Source: Flavobacterium sp. 90 (lineage in GTDB: Bacteria; Bacteroidota; Bacteroidia; Flavobacteriales; Flavobacteriaceae). Taken from it: a DNA stretch of 64,000 nucleotides. Location: positions 6,200,001 through 6,264,000 of the forward strand of contig NZ_SMGE01000001.1 in assembly GCF_004339525.1 (NCBI RefSeq), written 5' to 3'. This document shows, in pieces, positions 51,865 through 64,000 of this stretch; positions within the stretch are counted from its first letter, which is position 1; each line of letters begins with the position of its first letter. The translations under genes were made by a program, and so were the position numbers. The notes under the pieces are model-generated. The model saw only the letters and a program-made list of their open reading frames with translations. It did not search any database and was not told the origin of the DNA.

Positions 51865-52746
51865 TTATTTAATGCTATTTTTAACAAATTCATTCAATCT
51901 GTTTGCCAGAGATTCGTCTACAGTTACTAATGGTAAACGCACAACATTCTCAGCAATATCAAGGGCTTGAAAGATTTGTTTGATTCCGGCAGGATTTCCC
52001 TGTTCAAAAATCATATCAATACAATCTGATAAAAAGTATTGTGTTTTAAATGCTTCATTTACTTTTCTGTTCAGTCCTAAACGGATCATTTCTGAAAATT
52101 CTTTCGGAAAACCTTGTCCAATTACAGAAATTACTCCTGCTCCACCAGCCAAAACAATTGGCAATGCAATCATATCATCTCCTGAAATTACAAGAAAATC
52201 TTTTGGTGCATTTTTTATCAATTGCATAGCCTGAGCCAAATCTCCTGCAGCTTCTTTTATTGCCACAATATTAGTAAATTCTTTTGCCAAACGCACTACT
52301 GTTGCCGGTAACATATTACTTGATGTTCTTCCAGGAACATTATATAAAATCACCGGAATTGGTGATGCTTCTGCAATTGCTTTAAAATGCTGATAAATTC
52401 CTTCTTGCGTTGGCTTATTATAATAAGGAGAAACAGAAAGAATGGCATCAAAAGCTGAAAAATCTCCAGTTTTTAATTCTTCTACAATTTGCATTGTATT
52501 ATTTCCTCCAACTCCAAGAACTAAAGGCAATCTTCCTTTATTGACATCGATTACTGTTTTTATAACCAATTCTTTTTCGGATTGTGTTAAGGTAGCATTT
52601 TCTGCTGTTGTCCCCATAACTACAAGATATTCAACTCCTCCATCGATCGAAAAATTAACGATACGTTGTAAAGCTTCGATATCTACTGAAAAGTCTTTTT
52701 TAAATGGGGTCACAAGCGCAACACCAGTTCCTATTAATGATTGCAT
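51865..52746 (-). CDS. dapA: 4-hydroxy-tetrahydrodipicolinate synthase
   Basis: DapA condenses pyruvate with aspartate semialdehyde, the first committed step to diaminopimelate and lysine. The 293-residue TIM-barrel has [33 protein letters not shown], the Tyr of [13 protein letters not shown] and the Schiff-base Lys in [11 protein letters not shown]. It follows the DUF6913 gene by 15 bp, and the two form an operon. Confidence 0.97.
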   Translation of the reverse strand: MQSLIGTGVALVTPFKKDFSVDIEALQRIVNFSIDGGVEYLVVMGTTAENATLTQSEKELVIKTVIDVNKGRLPLVLGVGGNNTMQIVEELKTGDFSAFDAILSVSPYYNKPTQEGIYQHFKAIAEASPIPVILYNVPGRTSSNMLPATVVRLAKEFTNIVAIKEAAGDLAQAMQLIKNAPKDFLVISGDDMIALPIVLAGGAGVISVIGQGFPKEFSEMIRLGLNRKVNEAFKTQYFLSDCIDMIFEQGNPAGIKQIFQALDIAENVVRLPLVTVDESLANRLNEFVKNSIK

Positions 52747-52761
52747 ATTCTACTTTATGTT

Positions 52762-53274
52762 TTATTTTATACTCTTTAAATACTTAAACAATTCTGTTAC
52801 GAAAAGTTTATAATCCTCTATAGCAGTATTCATCATCCAGCGGTTTAAACTTTTATCAACTGATGAAAATCCTACTTTAAATTTAGCTTTTGATTTACTG
52901 GTTATCATCATCAAAATCACTTTTTCGATATTATAATAACTAATCAAAAGATCAAATTCTGTATCTGTAAACTCATTCAGAAAATCTTCTGTAATCTCTG
53001 CGTTCCATTTGATATGTTTTTTACCAAAAGTAGGCTTCGAATACGTTTCTTTCTGCTTAAATTTATCTCTGTACGCAACAACTTTTATACTCTCAGGCGA
53101 TATTCCTTGTTGTATTAATTCGTTTATTAACTCTTGCGAATGACTAAAATCACTCTCATCAATCAATAAACCAATTGTTTGTATATTGCTTGTAAAGACT
53201 TCGTTTTTGACATTATTCAGGTTATTTTTTAATGATTTTTTTACAAAAAATTCCTTTATATAATTTAAAAACAT
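52762..53274 (-). CDS. DUF6913 protein
   Basis: The 170-residue protein matches the DUF6913 family that precedes dapA in Flavobacteriia: IQTIGLLIDESDFSHSQELI, FGKKHIKWNAEI and AKFKVGFSSVDKSLNRWM. No signal peptide or membrane helix is evident, apart from a basic, hydrophobic N-terminus (MFLNYIKEFFVKKSLKNN). Function unknown. Confidence 0.85.
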   Translation of the reverse strand: MFLNYIKEFFVKKSLKNNLNNVKNEVFTSNIQTIGLLIDESDFSHSQELINELIQQGISPESIKVVAYRDKFKQKETYSKPTFGKKHIKWNAEITEDFLNEFTDTEFDLLISYYNIEKVILMMITSKSKAKFKVGFSSVDKSLNRWMMNTAIEDYKLFVTELFKYLKSIK

Positions 53275-53321
53275 AGTACTTTTACCAGATTACAAAATTA
53301 ATTATTTAAGTCGCATTTAAG

Positions 53322-54101
53322 ATGGTAAAACTAAAAAAGTATAACGGAGTTTTAAAACTTTTTGTTATATTCTTAACACTTTTTTTTATATTTTCCTGTA
53401 GTCAGAAAAATTATAATTTAACGAAGATAGAAGGAAAACAGCTTCCAATTACAGAAAAGGGTGCAGAAACTCCTGAAATTGAAAAATTTATAAAGCCATA
53501 TCGCGATCATATCAACAAAGACCTGGACAGCGTACTTGCTTATTGTCCTGAAACTCTCGATAAAAGTACGGGAAAATGGCAAACAAGTATCGGAAGTTTA
53601 TTAGCTGATGTTTGTGTAGAACGTGGAAATCTTGTTTTTAAAGCCCGCGAGAAAAAGACCATTGATCTATGTTTATTAAATCATGGTGGAATTCGTGCTA
53701 TTTTACCTAAAGGTAATGTTACGACAAGAACTGCTTTTGAAATTATGCCTTTTGAAAACAATCTGGTTGTTGTAGCTTTAAAAGGACAACAAATTCTGGA
53801 TATAGCTGCTTACATTATTAAGGAGAAAAAACCTCAACCATTATCAGGAATGACTTTTACGATTGCAAAAGATAATACTGCAAAAAACATTTTGATTCAG
53901 GGAAAACCTCTTGATCTTAATACTGTTTATTATGTTGCAACAAATGATTATCTGGCAAATGGTGGTGACAGCATGACTTTCTTTGCTAAAGGTGTTCAGA
54001 AATTTGATTTGAATTATAAATTGAGAGACGTATTGATTGATTATTTTAAAGAAGTTGATACAATTCCGATATCAAAAAATATCAGAATTACAGAAGAATA
54101 A
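53322..54101 (+). CDS. 5'-nucleotidase C-terminal domain lipoprotein
   Basis: The protein carries only the substrate-binding C-terminal domain of UshA-type 5'-nucleotidases: CLLNHGGIRAILPKGNVT, FEIMPFENNLVVVALKG and YYVATNDYLANGGDS. The N-terminus is a lipoprotein signal (LTLFFIFSC, Cys26). The matching metallophosphatase domain is encoded by the next gene on the same strand. In E. coli both are one polypeptide. The two probably act together in the periplasm on nucleotides. Confidence 0.92.
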   Translation: MVKLKKYNGVLKLFVIFLTLFFIFSCSQKNYNLTKIEGKQLPITEKGAETPEIEKFIKPYRDHINKDLDSVLAYCPETLDKSTGKWQTSIGSLLADVCVERGNLVFKAREKKTIDLCLLNHGGIRAILPKGNVTTRTAFEIMPFENNLVVVALKGQQILDIAAYIIKEKKPQPLSGMTFTIAKDNTAKNILIQGKPLDLNTVYYVATNDYLANGGDSMTFFAKGVQKFDLNYKLRDVLIDYFKEVDTIPISKNIRITEE

Positions 54102-54110
54102 AAAGAGTTA

Positions 54111-54215
54111 GCCACGAATTTCACGAATTTACACGAATTCCAATTGTAAAAATTCATTATGAATTTGAGCGAATTCAAAAAAATCTAATTCGTGTAAATT
54201 CGTGAAATTCGTGGC
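54111..54215. repeat. Perfect 29-bp inverted repeat of CACGAATT words
   Basis: Arms 54111-54139 (GCCACGAATTTCACGAATTT followed by ACACGAATT) and 54187-54215 are exact reverse complements, with a 47-bp spacer. Each arm is made of three CACGAATT units. A degenerate single arm is at 10731-10759. The hairpin separates the two nucleotidase half-genes, without a T run. Confidence 0.85.
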
Positions 54216-54261
54216 AAAGAAAAAGCATTAGCAAATTACAGTTTTCGTAAAAAAATATAAA

Positions 54262-55158
54262 ATGAAAAGAAGAGAATTTATCGAAAAAACAGCCGCAAGT
54301 ACAGCCTTATTAAGTTTAGGTTTGTCATTAAGCAGTTTTGAAACTAACGATATAAAACACTTAACGATTCTTCATACTAATGATGTTCACAGCCATATTG
54401 ATCCTTTTCCAGCTGATGATCCTCGTAATCCTAATAAAGGTGGCGTTTCAAGAAGAGCCGCTCTTATTGAAACAATTCGTAAAGAAAATCCAAATGTGCT
54501 GTTATTAGATGCAGGAGATATTTTTCAGGGAACTCCATATTTCAATTATTACGGTGGTGAACTTGAATTTAAGTTGATGAGTATGATGAAATATGACGCA
54601 TCAACTATTGGAAATCACGATTTTGACAATGGTCTTGATGGTTTGTATGCGCAAATGCCTCATGCTACTTTTGAATTTATCAATTCTAATTATGATTTTA
54701 AAAATACGGTCATGAACGGACTTGTAAAACCTTATAAAATTTTCAACAAAAACGGAATTAAGGTTGGTGTTTTTGGTGTAGGAATTGAACTAGCAGGATT
54801 GGTTGATAAACAAATGTATAAGGAAACCGTTTATAATGATCCTGTTGAAATTGCTCAGGATATGACGCAATTACTAAAAAAACAGGAAAAATGTGATTTG
54901 GTTATTTGTCTTTCGCATTTAGGTTATAAATATAAAGATGACGAATCTAAAATTTCTGATTTAAAATTTGCGGCACAAACTCAGGATATTGACTTGATTA
55001 TTGGCGGACATACACACACTTTCTTAGACAAACCAACAGTTGTAAAAAATAAAGCGCAACAAGATGTTTTGGTGAATCAAGTAGGTTGTTATGGAATTAA
55101 TTTAGGAAGAATAGATTTTTACTTTGACAAAGACAAAGCGCATACTAATCAGGGGAAA

Positions 55159-55173
<15 letters not shown>
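54262..55173 (+). CDS. Metallophosphatase half of a 5'-nucleotidase
   Basis: The 303-residue protein has the calcineurin-like metal sites: LTILHTNDVHSHIDPFP, LLDAGDIFQGTPY, IGNHDFDNG and IIGGHTHTFLD. The N-terminus (MKRREFIEKTAASTALLSLG) looks like a twin-arginine-type export signal with RR at 3-4. It lacks the C-terminal nucleotidase domain, supplied by the preceding gene. Its last 15 bases overlap the end of the convergent YhhN-like gene. Confidence 0.93.
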
Positions 55174-57931
<2,758 letters not shown>

Positions 57932-57951
57932 CTAAAGTTTTATAAAATCAA

Positions 57952-57985
57952 AAATCAAGCTGCAAAACGATGCAGCCTGATTTTC
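57952..57985 (-). terminator. Terminator of the adhesin-PorP-OmpA operon
   Basis: AAAATCAAGCTGCA and TGCAGCCTGATTTT pair with one mismatch around a 6-nt loop, with a T-rich tail on the minus strand. It lies 110 bp after the OmpA-family stop and upstream of ligA. Confidence 0.65.
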
Positions 57986-58094
57986 TTCTTGTCCATTATT
58001 CTTAAAAAAGAATTAATAAAAACCAACTTCCAAATGGTTTCTGAGTTCTATACTTTGTTACTGATAATCAGATTATTAGATTGCAAATATAAAA

Positions 58095-60029
58095 CTATTT
58101 CTGGATAATAATAAAGTCTGAGCGTCTGTTTACTAAATGTTCGGCTTCGGTACATTTTACACCGTTTTTACATTTATTAATTATTCGGCTTTCACCATAA
58201 CCTATCGCGCTTTCTATTCTTGAAGGATCTATATCCTGCGAAACGATATAATCACGAGTCGATTTGGCTCTGTTATCAGATAATTTTAAATTATAAGAAT
58301 CTTTCCCACGAGAATCTGTGTGTGATTCTATCTTGATTCTGATATTTGGAAATTTTTTCATGATAAAAACTACCTTAGTCAATTCTTCAATTGCCAATGG
58401 TGTAATATCAAACTTATCGTAATCAAAATAAATTGGGTTAACATCTACTTTTTCAACTCCTTTTTTCTTAACTACCAAATCATCGTAATTGCTAAGTTCG
58501 AAGTTTACATCTTTAATTTCGCCTTCGTTTTCCATCGTAGTTTCAACGGTTTTTTCGTCACTGCTATAATTTGGCTTAGCCGCAATCATTTTAACTACTT
58601 TCCCGCAAGGCACTACGATTGCATATTTACCATCGTAATTTGTTTTTGTTTCACCAAGAATCTCACTATAAGAGTTGTACGCCATAACGGAAACATCTGT
58701 AAGTGGCAATTTTGTTTTTCTGTCAAATGCCGTACCTGAAATGTTTTGATTACAAACCGGTTTTCCTTTTGTGAAAGAATAGATGTCATCATCTCCTTTG
58801 CCTTCGGCTCTGTTTGATGAAACATAACCATAACTGTCTGTTTTATCAATTACAAAAGCAAAATCGTCTTTGTTACTATTTATAGGACCTCCTAAATTTT
58901 TTGGAGTTGTAAAAGTTCCATCGGCTAAAAAATTGCTTTCATAGACATCTAAATCTCCCCATCCGTAATGCCCGTCTGAAGAAAAATAAAGTACTCCGTT
59001 TCGGTAAAAAGGAAAAACTTCGTTACCTATTGTATTAATTTTTGGTCCCAAATTCACCGGAGAACTCATTGTTCCGTCATTGGCAATTTTTACATAATAC
59101 AAATCGGTTTCACCATAACCTCCGGGCATATCTGATGCAAAGAAAAGATATTGTCCGTCGTCGCTCAAAGAAGGATGACCAACTGAATAATCATCACTAT
59201 CAAAGAAAACTTTCTGCGGATTATCTAACTTATTATCTGCTATGGTGCCTTTTATGATCTGAAAATTATTGACTTTGTCCTGATCAATAACCAATTTATT
59301 TTTCTTTACAATATTGGTAGAATAATAAATTGTTTTTCCGCTGGCATCAAAACTCGCTGTTGCTTCGTGATACTTGGTCATAATATTTGGAAGAAATACT
59401 GTTTCGTTAAACAAACTTCCATCTGCAGGATTCCTCTCGGCAACATACAAACTTAGAAACGGCTGATTGTTCCAACTGTATAGTTTTTCACCGAATTTTG
59501 TTGTGTCTCTTGCAGATGTAAATACTACTTTGTCTCCAAAAAAAGAAGCTCCAAAATCAGATTTACTGGTATTAATATCTAAATTTTTTATGTTATAAAG
59601 AGATTTTGTTTTTGCCAGACTATCCATTTGTGCCTTTTGAGCAACATAACGATTGATCTCATTTTTATCTCCTTTTTTATTCAGATATTCTTTTGTGATT
59701 TTATCTGCTTCATCATAATCCATAACGGCTTTCATAGTTTGGATGTAACGCAAATAGTAAATATCAGTTAAGTTGTTGCCTTGTACTTCGTATAATTTTC
59801 TATACCATTTTAATGCATTTCTGGCATCTGAAATAAAATAATACGAGTCGGCAGCATTCTTTAACGTTTGAGCGGATGGATTTTTTATGTTTTGTAGAAT
59901 TTCCTCATATGCTTTTGAAGCATCCAGATAGGAATAATCTCTAAACAAGGCATCCGCTTTCTTTAAATTCGTCTGAGCAAAACCAAATGTAAAACTCAAT
60001 ACGAAACTTAGGATATATATTTTTTTCAT
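58095..60029 (-). CDS. OmpA-family protein with PorE-like domain order
   Basis: The 644-residue protein has a signal peptide (MKKIYILSFVLSFTFGFAQ), TPR-like helices (about 20-130), a PD40/WD40 propeller (about 150-415; SVGHPSLSDDGQYLFFASDM), a carboxypeptidase-regulatory-like beta domain (about 425-515) and a C-terminal OmpA peptidoglycan-binding domain (IKIESHTDSRGKDSYNLKLS). This is the order in T9SS component PorE of Porphyromonas. It probably anchors the PorP/SprF-adhesin assembly to peptidoglycan. Confidence 0.92.
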   Translation of the reverse strand: MKKIYILSFVLSFTFGFAQTNLKKADALFRDYSYLDASKAYEEILQNIKNPSAQTLKNAADSYYFISDARNALKWYRKLYEVQGNNLTDIYYLRYIQTMKAVMDYDEADKITKEYLNKKGDKNEINRYVAQKAQMDSLAKTKSLYNIKNLDINTSKSDFGASFFGDKVVFTSARDTTKFGEKLYSWNNQPFLSLYVAERNPADGSLFNETVFLPNIMTKYHEATASFDASGKTIYYSTNIVKKNKLVIDQDKVNNFQIIKGTIADNKLDNPQKVFFDSDDYSVGHPSLSDDGQYLFFASDMPGGYGETDLYYVKIANDGTMSSPVNLGPKINTIGNEVFPFYRNGVLYFSSDGHYGWGDLDVYESNFLADGTFTTPKNLGGPINSNKDDFAFVIDKTDSYGYVSSNRAEGKGDDDIYSFTKGKPVCNQNISGTAFDRKTKLPLTDVSVMAYNSYSEILGETKTNYDGKYAIVVPCGKVVKMIAAKPNYSSDEKTVETTMENEGEIKDVNFELSNYDDLVVKKKGVEKVDVNPIYFDYDKFDITPLAIEELTKVVFIMKKFPNIRIKIESHTDSRGKDSYNLKLSDNRAKSTRDYIVSQDIDPSRIESAIGYGESRIINKCKNGVKCTEAEHLVNRRSDFIIIQK

Positions 60030-60040
60030 AGGTTGTACTT

Positions 60041-60973
60041 TTAGAAGAATCGAGGAGATTTAATTTTGCTTTCACCCTTATTGAACTGATACTTTAAGAT
60101 GAATTCATGTGTTCCATCATTGTATTTATTCAATTGACTTACTGTATAATCAAAAGCATATCCAAGATAGAAGCTTTTTGATATTTGAAAACCTGCCAGG
60201 ATACTTACAGAATCGTCTGTTCTGTAAGAAGCTCCTATTACAAATTTTTCTACAATCATAAAATTCGCCGAAATATCAGCAGAAAGTGGTGCTCCACTAA
60301 CTGCCTTTACTAAAAATGCCGGTTTAAATTTTAAATTTGGATTCAAATCAAAAACATAACCTCCCATTAAATAATAATGTAACCTGTCGTAATTAATAGA
60401 TTCCTGAACGTCACTATAATAATCACTTTGAATAAAGCTTGGAATTGAAAATCCTAAATACCATTTATTAGTATAATAGTAAACTCCTGCTCCAACGGCT
60501 ATTTTTGCTTGGTTATCAATATTTTGATTTAGCAAAACATCATTATTATCATAATATCTCCCTTTTGACCAATCTATGTTCAACATTCTCATACCAGCTT
60601 TTAACCCGAAGGCTAATCTTTTTTCGTAACCAAGTGGTATCGAATAAGAGAAGTTTCCGTCAAGATATAATTCGTTTGATGGACCAATTTTGTCATTAAC
60701 GACGCTTAATCCTAAACCAATTTTCTCATTTCGAAGCGGTGATTGAATGGAGAATGATTGTGTTTCCGGTGCTCCGGAAATACCAACCCATTGTGAACGG
60801 TGCAAAAGTGTAGCTTCTAATGCGCCAGTAGACCCAGCATAAGCTGGATTTACGGCCATTGTGTTATACATATACTGTGTGTATTCAGGATCCTGTTGCG
60901 CACTGGCGCAAACCGTGATAAAAGAACATATTAAAATAAAATATGTTTCTAATGATTTTATATATAGTTTCAT
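60041..60973 (-). CDS. PorP/SprF family outer-membrane protein
   Basis: The 310-residue protein has a signal peptide and the family opening QDPEYTQYMYNTMAVNPAYA, then GSTGALEATLLHRSQWVG. It is a beta-barrel that helps attach or export type B substrates of T9SS, as SprF does for SprB in F. johnsoniae. It lies between the adhesin and the OmpA protein with an 11-bp gap to the latter, so the three form one operon. Confidence 0.95.
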   Translation of the reverse strand: MKLYIKSLETYFILICSFITVCASAQQDPEYTQYMYNTMAVNPAYAGSTGALEATLLHRSQWVGISGAPETQSFSIQSPLRNEKIGLGLSVVNDKIGPSNELYLDGNFSYSIPLGYEKRLAFGLKAGMRMLNIDWSKGRYYDNNDVLLNQNIDNQAKIAVGAGVYYYTNKWYLGFSIPSFIQSDYYSDVQESINYDRLHYYLMGGYVFDLNPNLKFKPAFLVKAVSGAPLSADISANFMIVEKFVIGASYRTDDSVSILAGFQISKSFYLGYAFDYTVSQLNKYNDGTHEFILKYQFNKGESKIKSPRFF

Positions 60974-61018
60974 AACGATACTTATTTAGTTTAATTAATT
61001 AGATGATTAATAGCACAG

Positions 61019-64000
61019 TTATCTCATTATAGATAACCATCCTTTTTTAACCGTTCCATCTCCAATGGTTATCACATAAAAATAAGTACCTGTTGGCAAC
61101 ATATCTCCTCTATTAACAACTCCTGATACATTGGCAGTTCCGTCCCAATCATTTTCATAATGTTGTTTACTATATACTAATGAACCGTATCTGTTAAATA
61201 CTTTCAACTCGTTATTTGGATATGTGTCAATACAATCAATTCTAAAGAGGTCATTTGATCCATCATTATTTGGAGTGAACTCATTATAAACTGTCAAACA
61301 AATTGGTTCTACCGTAGCAGACGCCGAGTTATTTGATGTATCAACATCTAATGGAGTTGAAATTTCGACAGTGGCAACATTTGTATAAGTACCGCTTGGT
61401 AAAACTTCTGCAGTAATTGTAAGTACAACACTTTGTCCTGAATTCAAATTTGGAATTGTCCATAATCCTGTTTTTGGATCATATGTTCCTAATGTTGTAT
61501 TAGAACTTACTAAATTGTATCCGCTAGGTAATAAATCACTAACTAGAGTATTGATAAAACTACCTTCTCCAACATTGTTTACTGTAACGGTAAAGGTTAC
61601 TACATCACCAAAATTTGGTGTTGGGTTGCTAACTGTGTTGGTTATAGTTATATCTGAACATGTGGCAACTGTAACATTCAGTGATTTAGTTGTTGTATCA
61701 CCGCAGTTATTTATATAAGTTACCTCAACTTTACCCGGTCCAATATCTGACCATGAAACTGTTACAGATCCATCTGTTGTTCCTCCGCCTGAAACTATTG
61801 TTCCGTTAGTAATTGACCATACATAATTTGATTTTCCGTTTGCTATAGAATAAGTAACTCCTTTGAAAACACATGGTGTATCGTCTGTAGTTGCTATTTG
61901 TACTAAAGCATCGTTCTCAAAATTAATAGTAACTCCCAATCTAGTAGCGCTCGCACAACCATTTGTTGTGTTGCTTAAAGCACTTGCATAATAAGTAGCT
62001 GCTATCAATGGTGTATTTGCTGCTAATGGTGTTCCGCCTGTTGCAGTTGCATACCAAACAACGTTAGGTTCGTTTACCAGAATGTTTGCTATAGTTGGCA
62101 ATGCTGATAAACAGAATGTTTGTGTTGTATTTGGTGTTGTAATAATACCTGGTGTATTTACTTTTACTACAACTGCTAATCTTACAGGATTTTCACAACC
62201 TGTAGCGCTTGAAACCACTCCGTAGTATGTTCCGGAAGCTAAAGCTGTCGTTGCAGGAATTGCTGTTCCGCCAGTTGCTGTACTGTACCAAATTACATTT
62301 GCTTCGTTTACCTGAATATCAGAAACTTTTGGTGCATTTGTTGAACAAAAGTCTTGAGAAGCATCTGTCGTTGTTGGCGTAGGACTTGGTCCTGAAACTG
62401 TAACAGTAACTTTCAAACGAGTTGTGCTTTCACATCCTGATACCGGATCTTTTATGTTTCCGTAATAAACACCAGTTGTTAAAGCAGTTGTCGGTGCAAT
62501 TGCTGTTCCGCCTGTTAAAGCTGTATACCAAATTACATTAGGTTCGTTTACCTGAATGCTTGCAAATGTTGGTGCACTTACTGTACAGAAGCTTTGAGCT
62601 GCATTAGTTGTTGTTGGATTAACTGTGTTTCCAATAGTAATTGTAACTTTTAATCTTGTGTTACTTTCACAACCCGTTACCGGATCTTTTATGGCTCCAA
62701 AATAATCTCCATTTGCTAATGCTGTTGTTGGTGCAATCGCTGTTCCGCCTTTTAATGTGGCATACCAAACTACGTTACTTTCATTTACCTTAATATTAGA
62801 AACTTTAGGAGAATCACCTGAACAGAAAACCTGAGTTGTTGCTGTTGTTGTAGGTGTTCCAGGATCTTTTATACTAATAGTTACCAGTAAACGAACTGAG
62901 CTTTCACAACCTGTAGTTGCATCTTTTAGTGTTGCATAATAATTACCATTTGCCAATGCTGTTGTTGGAGCAATTGCTGTTCCGCCAGTTGCTGCATTGT
63001 ACCAAACGACATTACTTTGGTTCACCTGAATATTAGCTACTGTTGGCGCATTTACTAAACAGAAATCTTGTGTTGTATCTGTTGTAGTTGGTGTAGCAGG
63101 ATTTGTTACACTTACTGCGACTCTTAATCTTAATGCACTTTGACAAGTAGTTGCAGGATCTGAAATCGATGCGAAATAATTTCCTGTTGCTAAAGCTGTT
63201 GTTGGTGCAATTGCTGTTCCGCCTGTTGCTGTGGCATACCAAACTATACTTCCTGTTGTTGGTGTATCAACTTGAATATTAGCTACAGTTGGAGCATTTA
63301 CTAAACAGAAATCTTGTGTTGTATCTGTTGTAGTTGGTGTTCCCGGATCAGTTACTTTAATCGTAATCGCTAATCTAACTTTACTTTCACAAGTAGTTGT
63401 TGGATTTTTGATTGATGCGTAATAAGTTCCTGTTGTCAATGCTGTTGTTGATGGAATTGCTGTTCCGCCTGTCGCTGCATTGTACCAAACTATATTTGCT
63501 GCAACTGCTGGACTTACGTCGATTGTTGCAAAAGTCGGAGCATTTACTAAACAGAAATTCTGAGCTGTTTTTGTAATTACTGGCGTTCCAGGATCTGTTA
63601 CGTTAATTGTAATCGCTAATCTAACTTTACTTTCACAAGTTGTTGTTGGATTTTTAATTGCTGCATAATAAGTTCCTGAAGTCAATGCTGTGGTTGGAGC
63701 AATTGCTGTTCCGCCTGTTGCTGCACTGTACCAAACAATATTTGTCGCTGGACTTACGTCGATTGTTGCAAATGTTGGATTGTTGATCAAACAGAAATCC
63801 TGTGTTGTTTTAGTAATTACTGGTGTTCCAGGATCGGTTACGCTAATATTAATCGCTAATCTTACTTTACTTTCACAAGTAGTTGTCGGATTTTTGATCG
63901 ATGCATAATAAGTTCCTGTTGTCAATGCTGTAGTTGGAGCAATTGCTGTTCCGCCTGTTGCTGCACTGTACCAAACAATATTTGTCGCCGGACTTACGTC
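61019..64000 (-). CDS. Large repeat adhesin with T9SS type B tail, 5' part missing
   Basis: The frame is open to the right edge, so the gene starts beyond 64000. From the right: part of one repeat, then eight repeats of about 80 residues (each with an F-C pair, IVWY/VVWY, GGTAI and a TTCES or TGCES motif), a PKD-like module, a DUF11 module (TVTVNNVGEG) and a C-terminal gliding-motility domain (NEFTPNNDGSNDLFRID). Repeat units near the right edge are nearly identical at DNA level with a 240-bp period, so they expanded recently. Two Cys per repeat may form a disulfide. Confidence 0.93.
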   Translation of the reverse strand, partial: DVSPATNIVWYSAATGGTAIAPTTALTTGTYYASIKNPTTTCESKVRLAINISVTDPGTPVITKTTQDFCLINNPTFATIDVSPATNIVWYSAATGGTAIAPTTALTSGTYYAAIKNPTTTCESKVRLAITINVTDPGTPVITKTAQNFCLVNAPTFATIDVSPAVAANIVWYNAATGGTAIPSTTALTTGTYYASIKNPTTTCESKVRLAITIKVTDPGTPTTTDTTQDFCLVNAPTVANIQVDTPTTGSIVWYATATGGTAIAPTTALATGNYFASISDPATTCQSALRLRVAVSVTNPATPTTTDTTQDFCLVNAPTVANIQVNQSNVVWYNAATGGTAIAPTTALANGNYYATLKDATTGCESSVRLLVTISIKDPGTPTTTATTQVFCSGDSPKVSNIKVNESNVVWYATLKGGTAIAPTTALANGDYFGAIKDPVTGCESNTRLKVTITIGNTVNPTTTNAAQSFCTVSAPTFASIQVNEPNVIWYTALTGGTAIAPTTALTTGVYYGNIKDPVSGCESTTRLKVTVTVSGPSPTPTTTDASQDFCSTNAPKVSDIQVNEANVIWYSTATGGTAIPATTALASGTYYGVVSSATGCENPVRLAVVVKVNTPGIITTPNTTQTFCLSALPTIANILVNEPNVVWYATATGGTPLAANTPLIAATYYASALSNTTNGCASATRLGVTINFENDALVQIATTDDTPCVFKGVTYSIANGKSNYVWSITNGTIVSGGGTTDGSVTVSWSDIGPGKVEVTYINNCGDTTTKSLNVTVATCSDITITNTVSNPTPNFGDVVTFTVTVNNVGEGSFINTLVSDLLPSGYNLVSSNTTLGTYDPKTGLWTIPNLNSGQSVVLTITAEVLPSGTYTNVATVEISTPLDVDTSNNSASATVEPICLTVYNEFTPNNDGSNDLFRIDCIDTYPNNELKVFNRYGSLVYSKQHYENDWDGTANVSGVVNRGDMLPTGTYFYVITIGDGTVKKGWLSIMR

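Noticed and set aside
54111..54215. Inverted repeat as a terminator for the first nucleotidase gene
   Set aside because: The stem is not followed by a T run, and its arms match a dispersed repeat; a terminator role is possible but unsupported.
61900..64000. Regular 240-bp periodicity as a CRISPR or satellite array
   Set aside because: The period corresponds to an 80-residue coding repeat in a continuous open frame of the adhesin.

Overview
The window looks like chromosomal DNA of a Flavobacterium-like member of the Bacteroidota (family Flavobacteriaceae). The DNA is AT-rich, Shine-Dalgarno sites are not evident, and candidate promoters follow the TTTG / TAnnTTTG pattern of this phylum. Marker families agree: type IX secretion (T9SS) parts (PorP/SprF, a PorE-like OmpA protein, C-terminal sorting domains), DUF4835, the Bacteroidota omega subunit next to BamD and CoaBC, FabV, and an arginine pathway built on an N-acylornithine transcarbamylase. 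No rRNA, tRNA, CRISPR array, phage or complete insertion sequence was recognised.

Layout. 1-6.3 kb: end of a DUF808 gene, a 39-residue membrane peptide, clpB, ytxJ and a pair of multi-pass membrane proteins. 6.5-7.9 kb: secreted pectate lyase with a T9SS tail. 7.9-20.5 kb: one long minus-strand arginine/proline gene set (GNAT acyltransferase, argG, argC, an unknown membrane protein, argD, proA, proB, a GxxExxY cassette, N-acylornithine transcarbamylase, argB, ArgE-type deacylase, argH), headed by a good promoter and a roughly 320-nt leader with hairpins and a 28-codon ORF. Most junctions of this gene set hold some kind of short repeat. 20.7-36.8 kb: mixed housekeeping genes (M1 peptidase, epimerase, smpB, HTH-Fic, pcm, oxidoreductases, yggS, an exonuclease/GIY-YIG fusion, a potassium channel, miaA, acyl-ACP thioesterase).

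37.2-40.6 kb: a compact four-gene operon, unknown basic protein - RtcB-type RNA ligase - PrfH release-factor homologue - TPR protein. RtcB/PrfH pairs are known to rescue and repair ribosomes cut in the decoding centre; the two extra genes here are the best candidates for an undescribed part of the system. 40.6-41.3 kb has no long gene but holds a 27-residue ORF, a structured-RNA candidate and a 29-bp inverted repeat. 41.3-57.8 kb: two-component system, coaE, glycosyltransferase, fabV, the recN-DUF4835-coaBC-omega-bamD-dapA block, a 5'-nucleotidase split into two genes, a YhhN-like protein and ligA. 58.1-64 kb: a large repeat adhesin (5' end outside the window) followed by its PorP/SprF and PorE-like partners.

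The window is rich in small dispersed repeats: three copies of a structured element that resembles the Flavo-1 RNA family (9.4, 35.0 and 41.0 kb), three copies of a 28-bp palindrome (one inside the yggS reading frame), 29-bp inverted repeats, CCCGATAG palindromes, and a 540-bp GxxExxY unit bounded by long terminal inverted repeats. Start codons were moved to internal ATG codons where the longest frame began at TTG or GTG; two genes appear to start with TTG.
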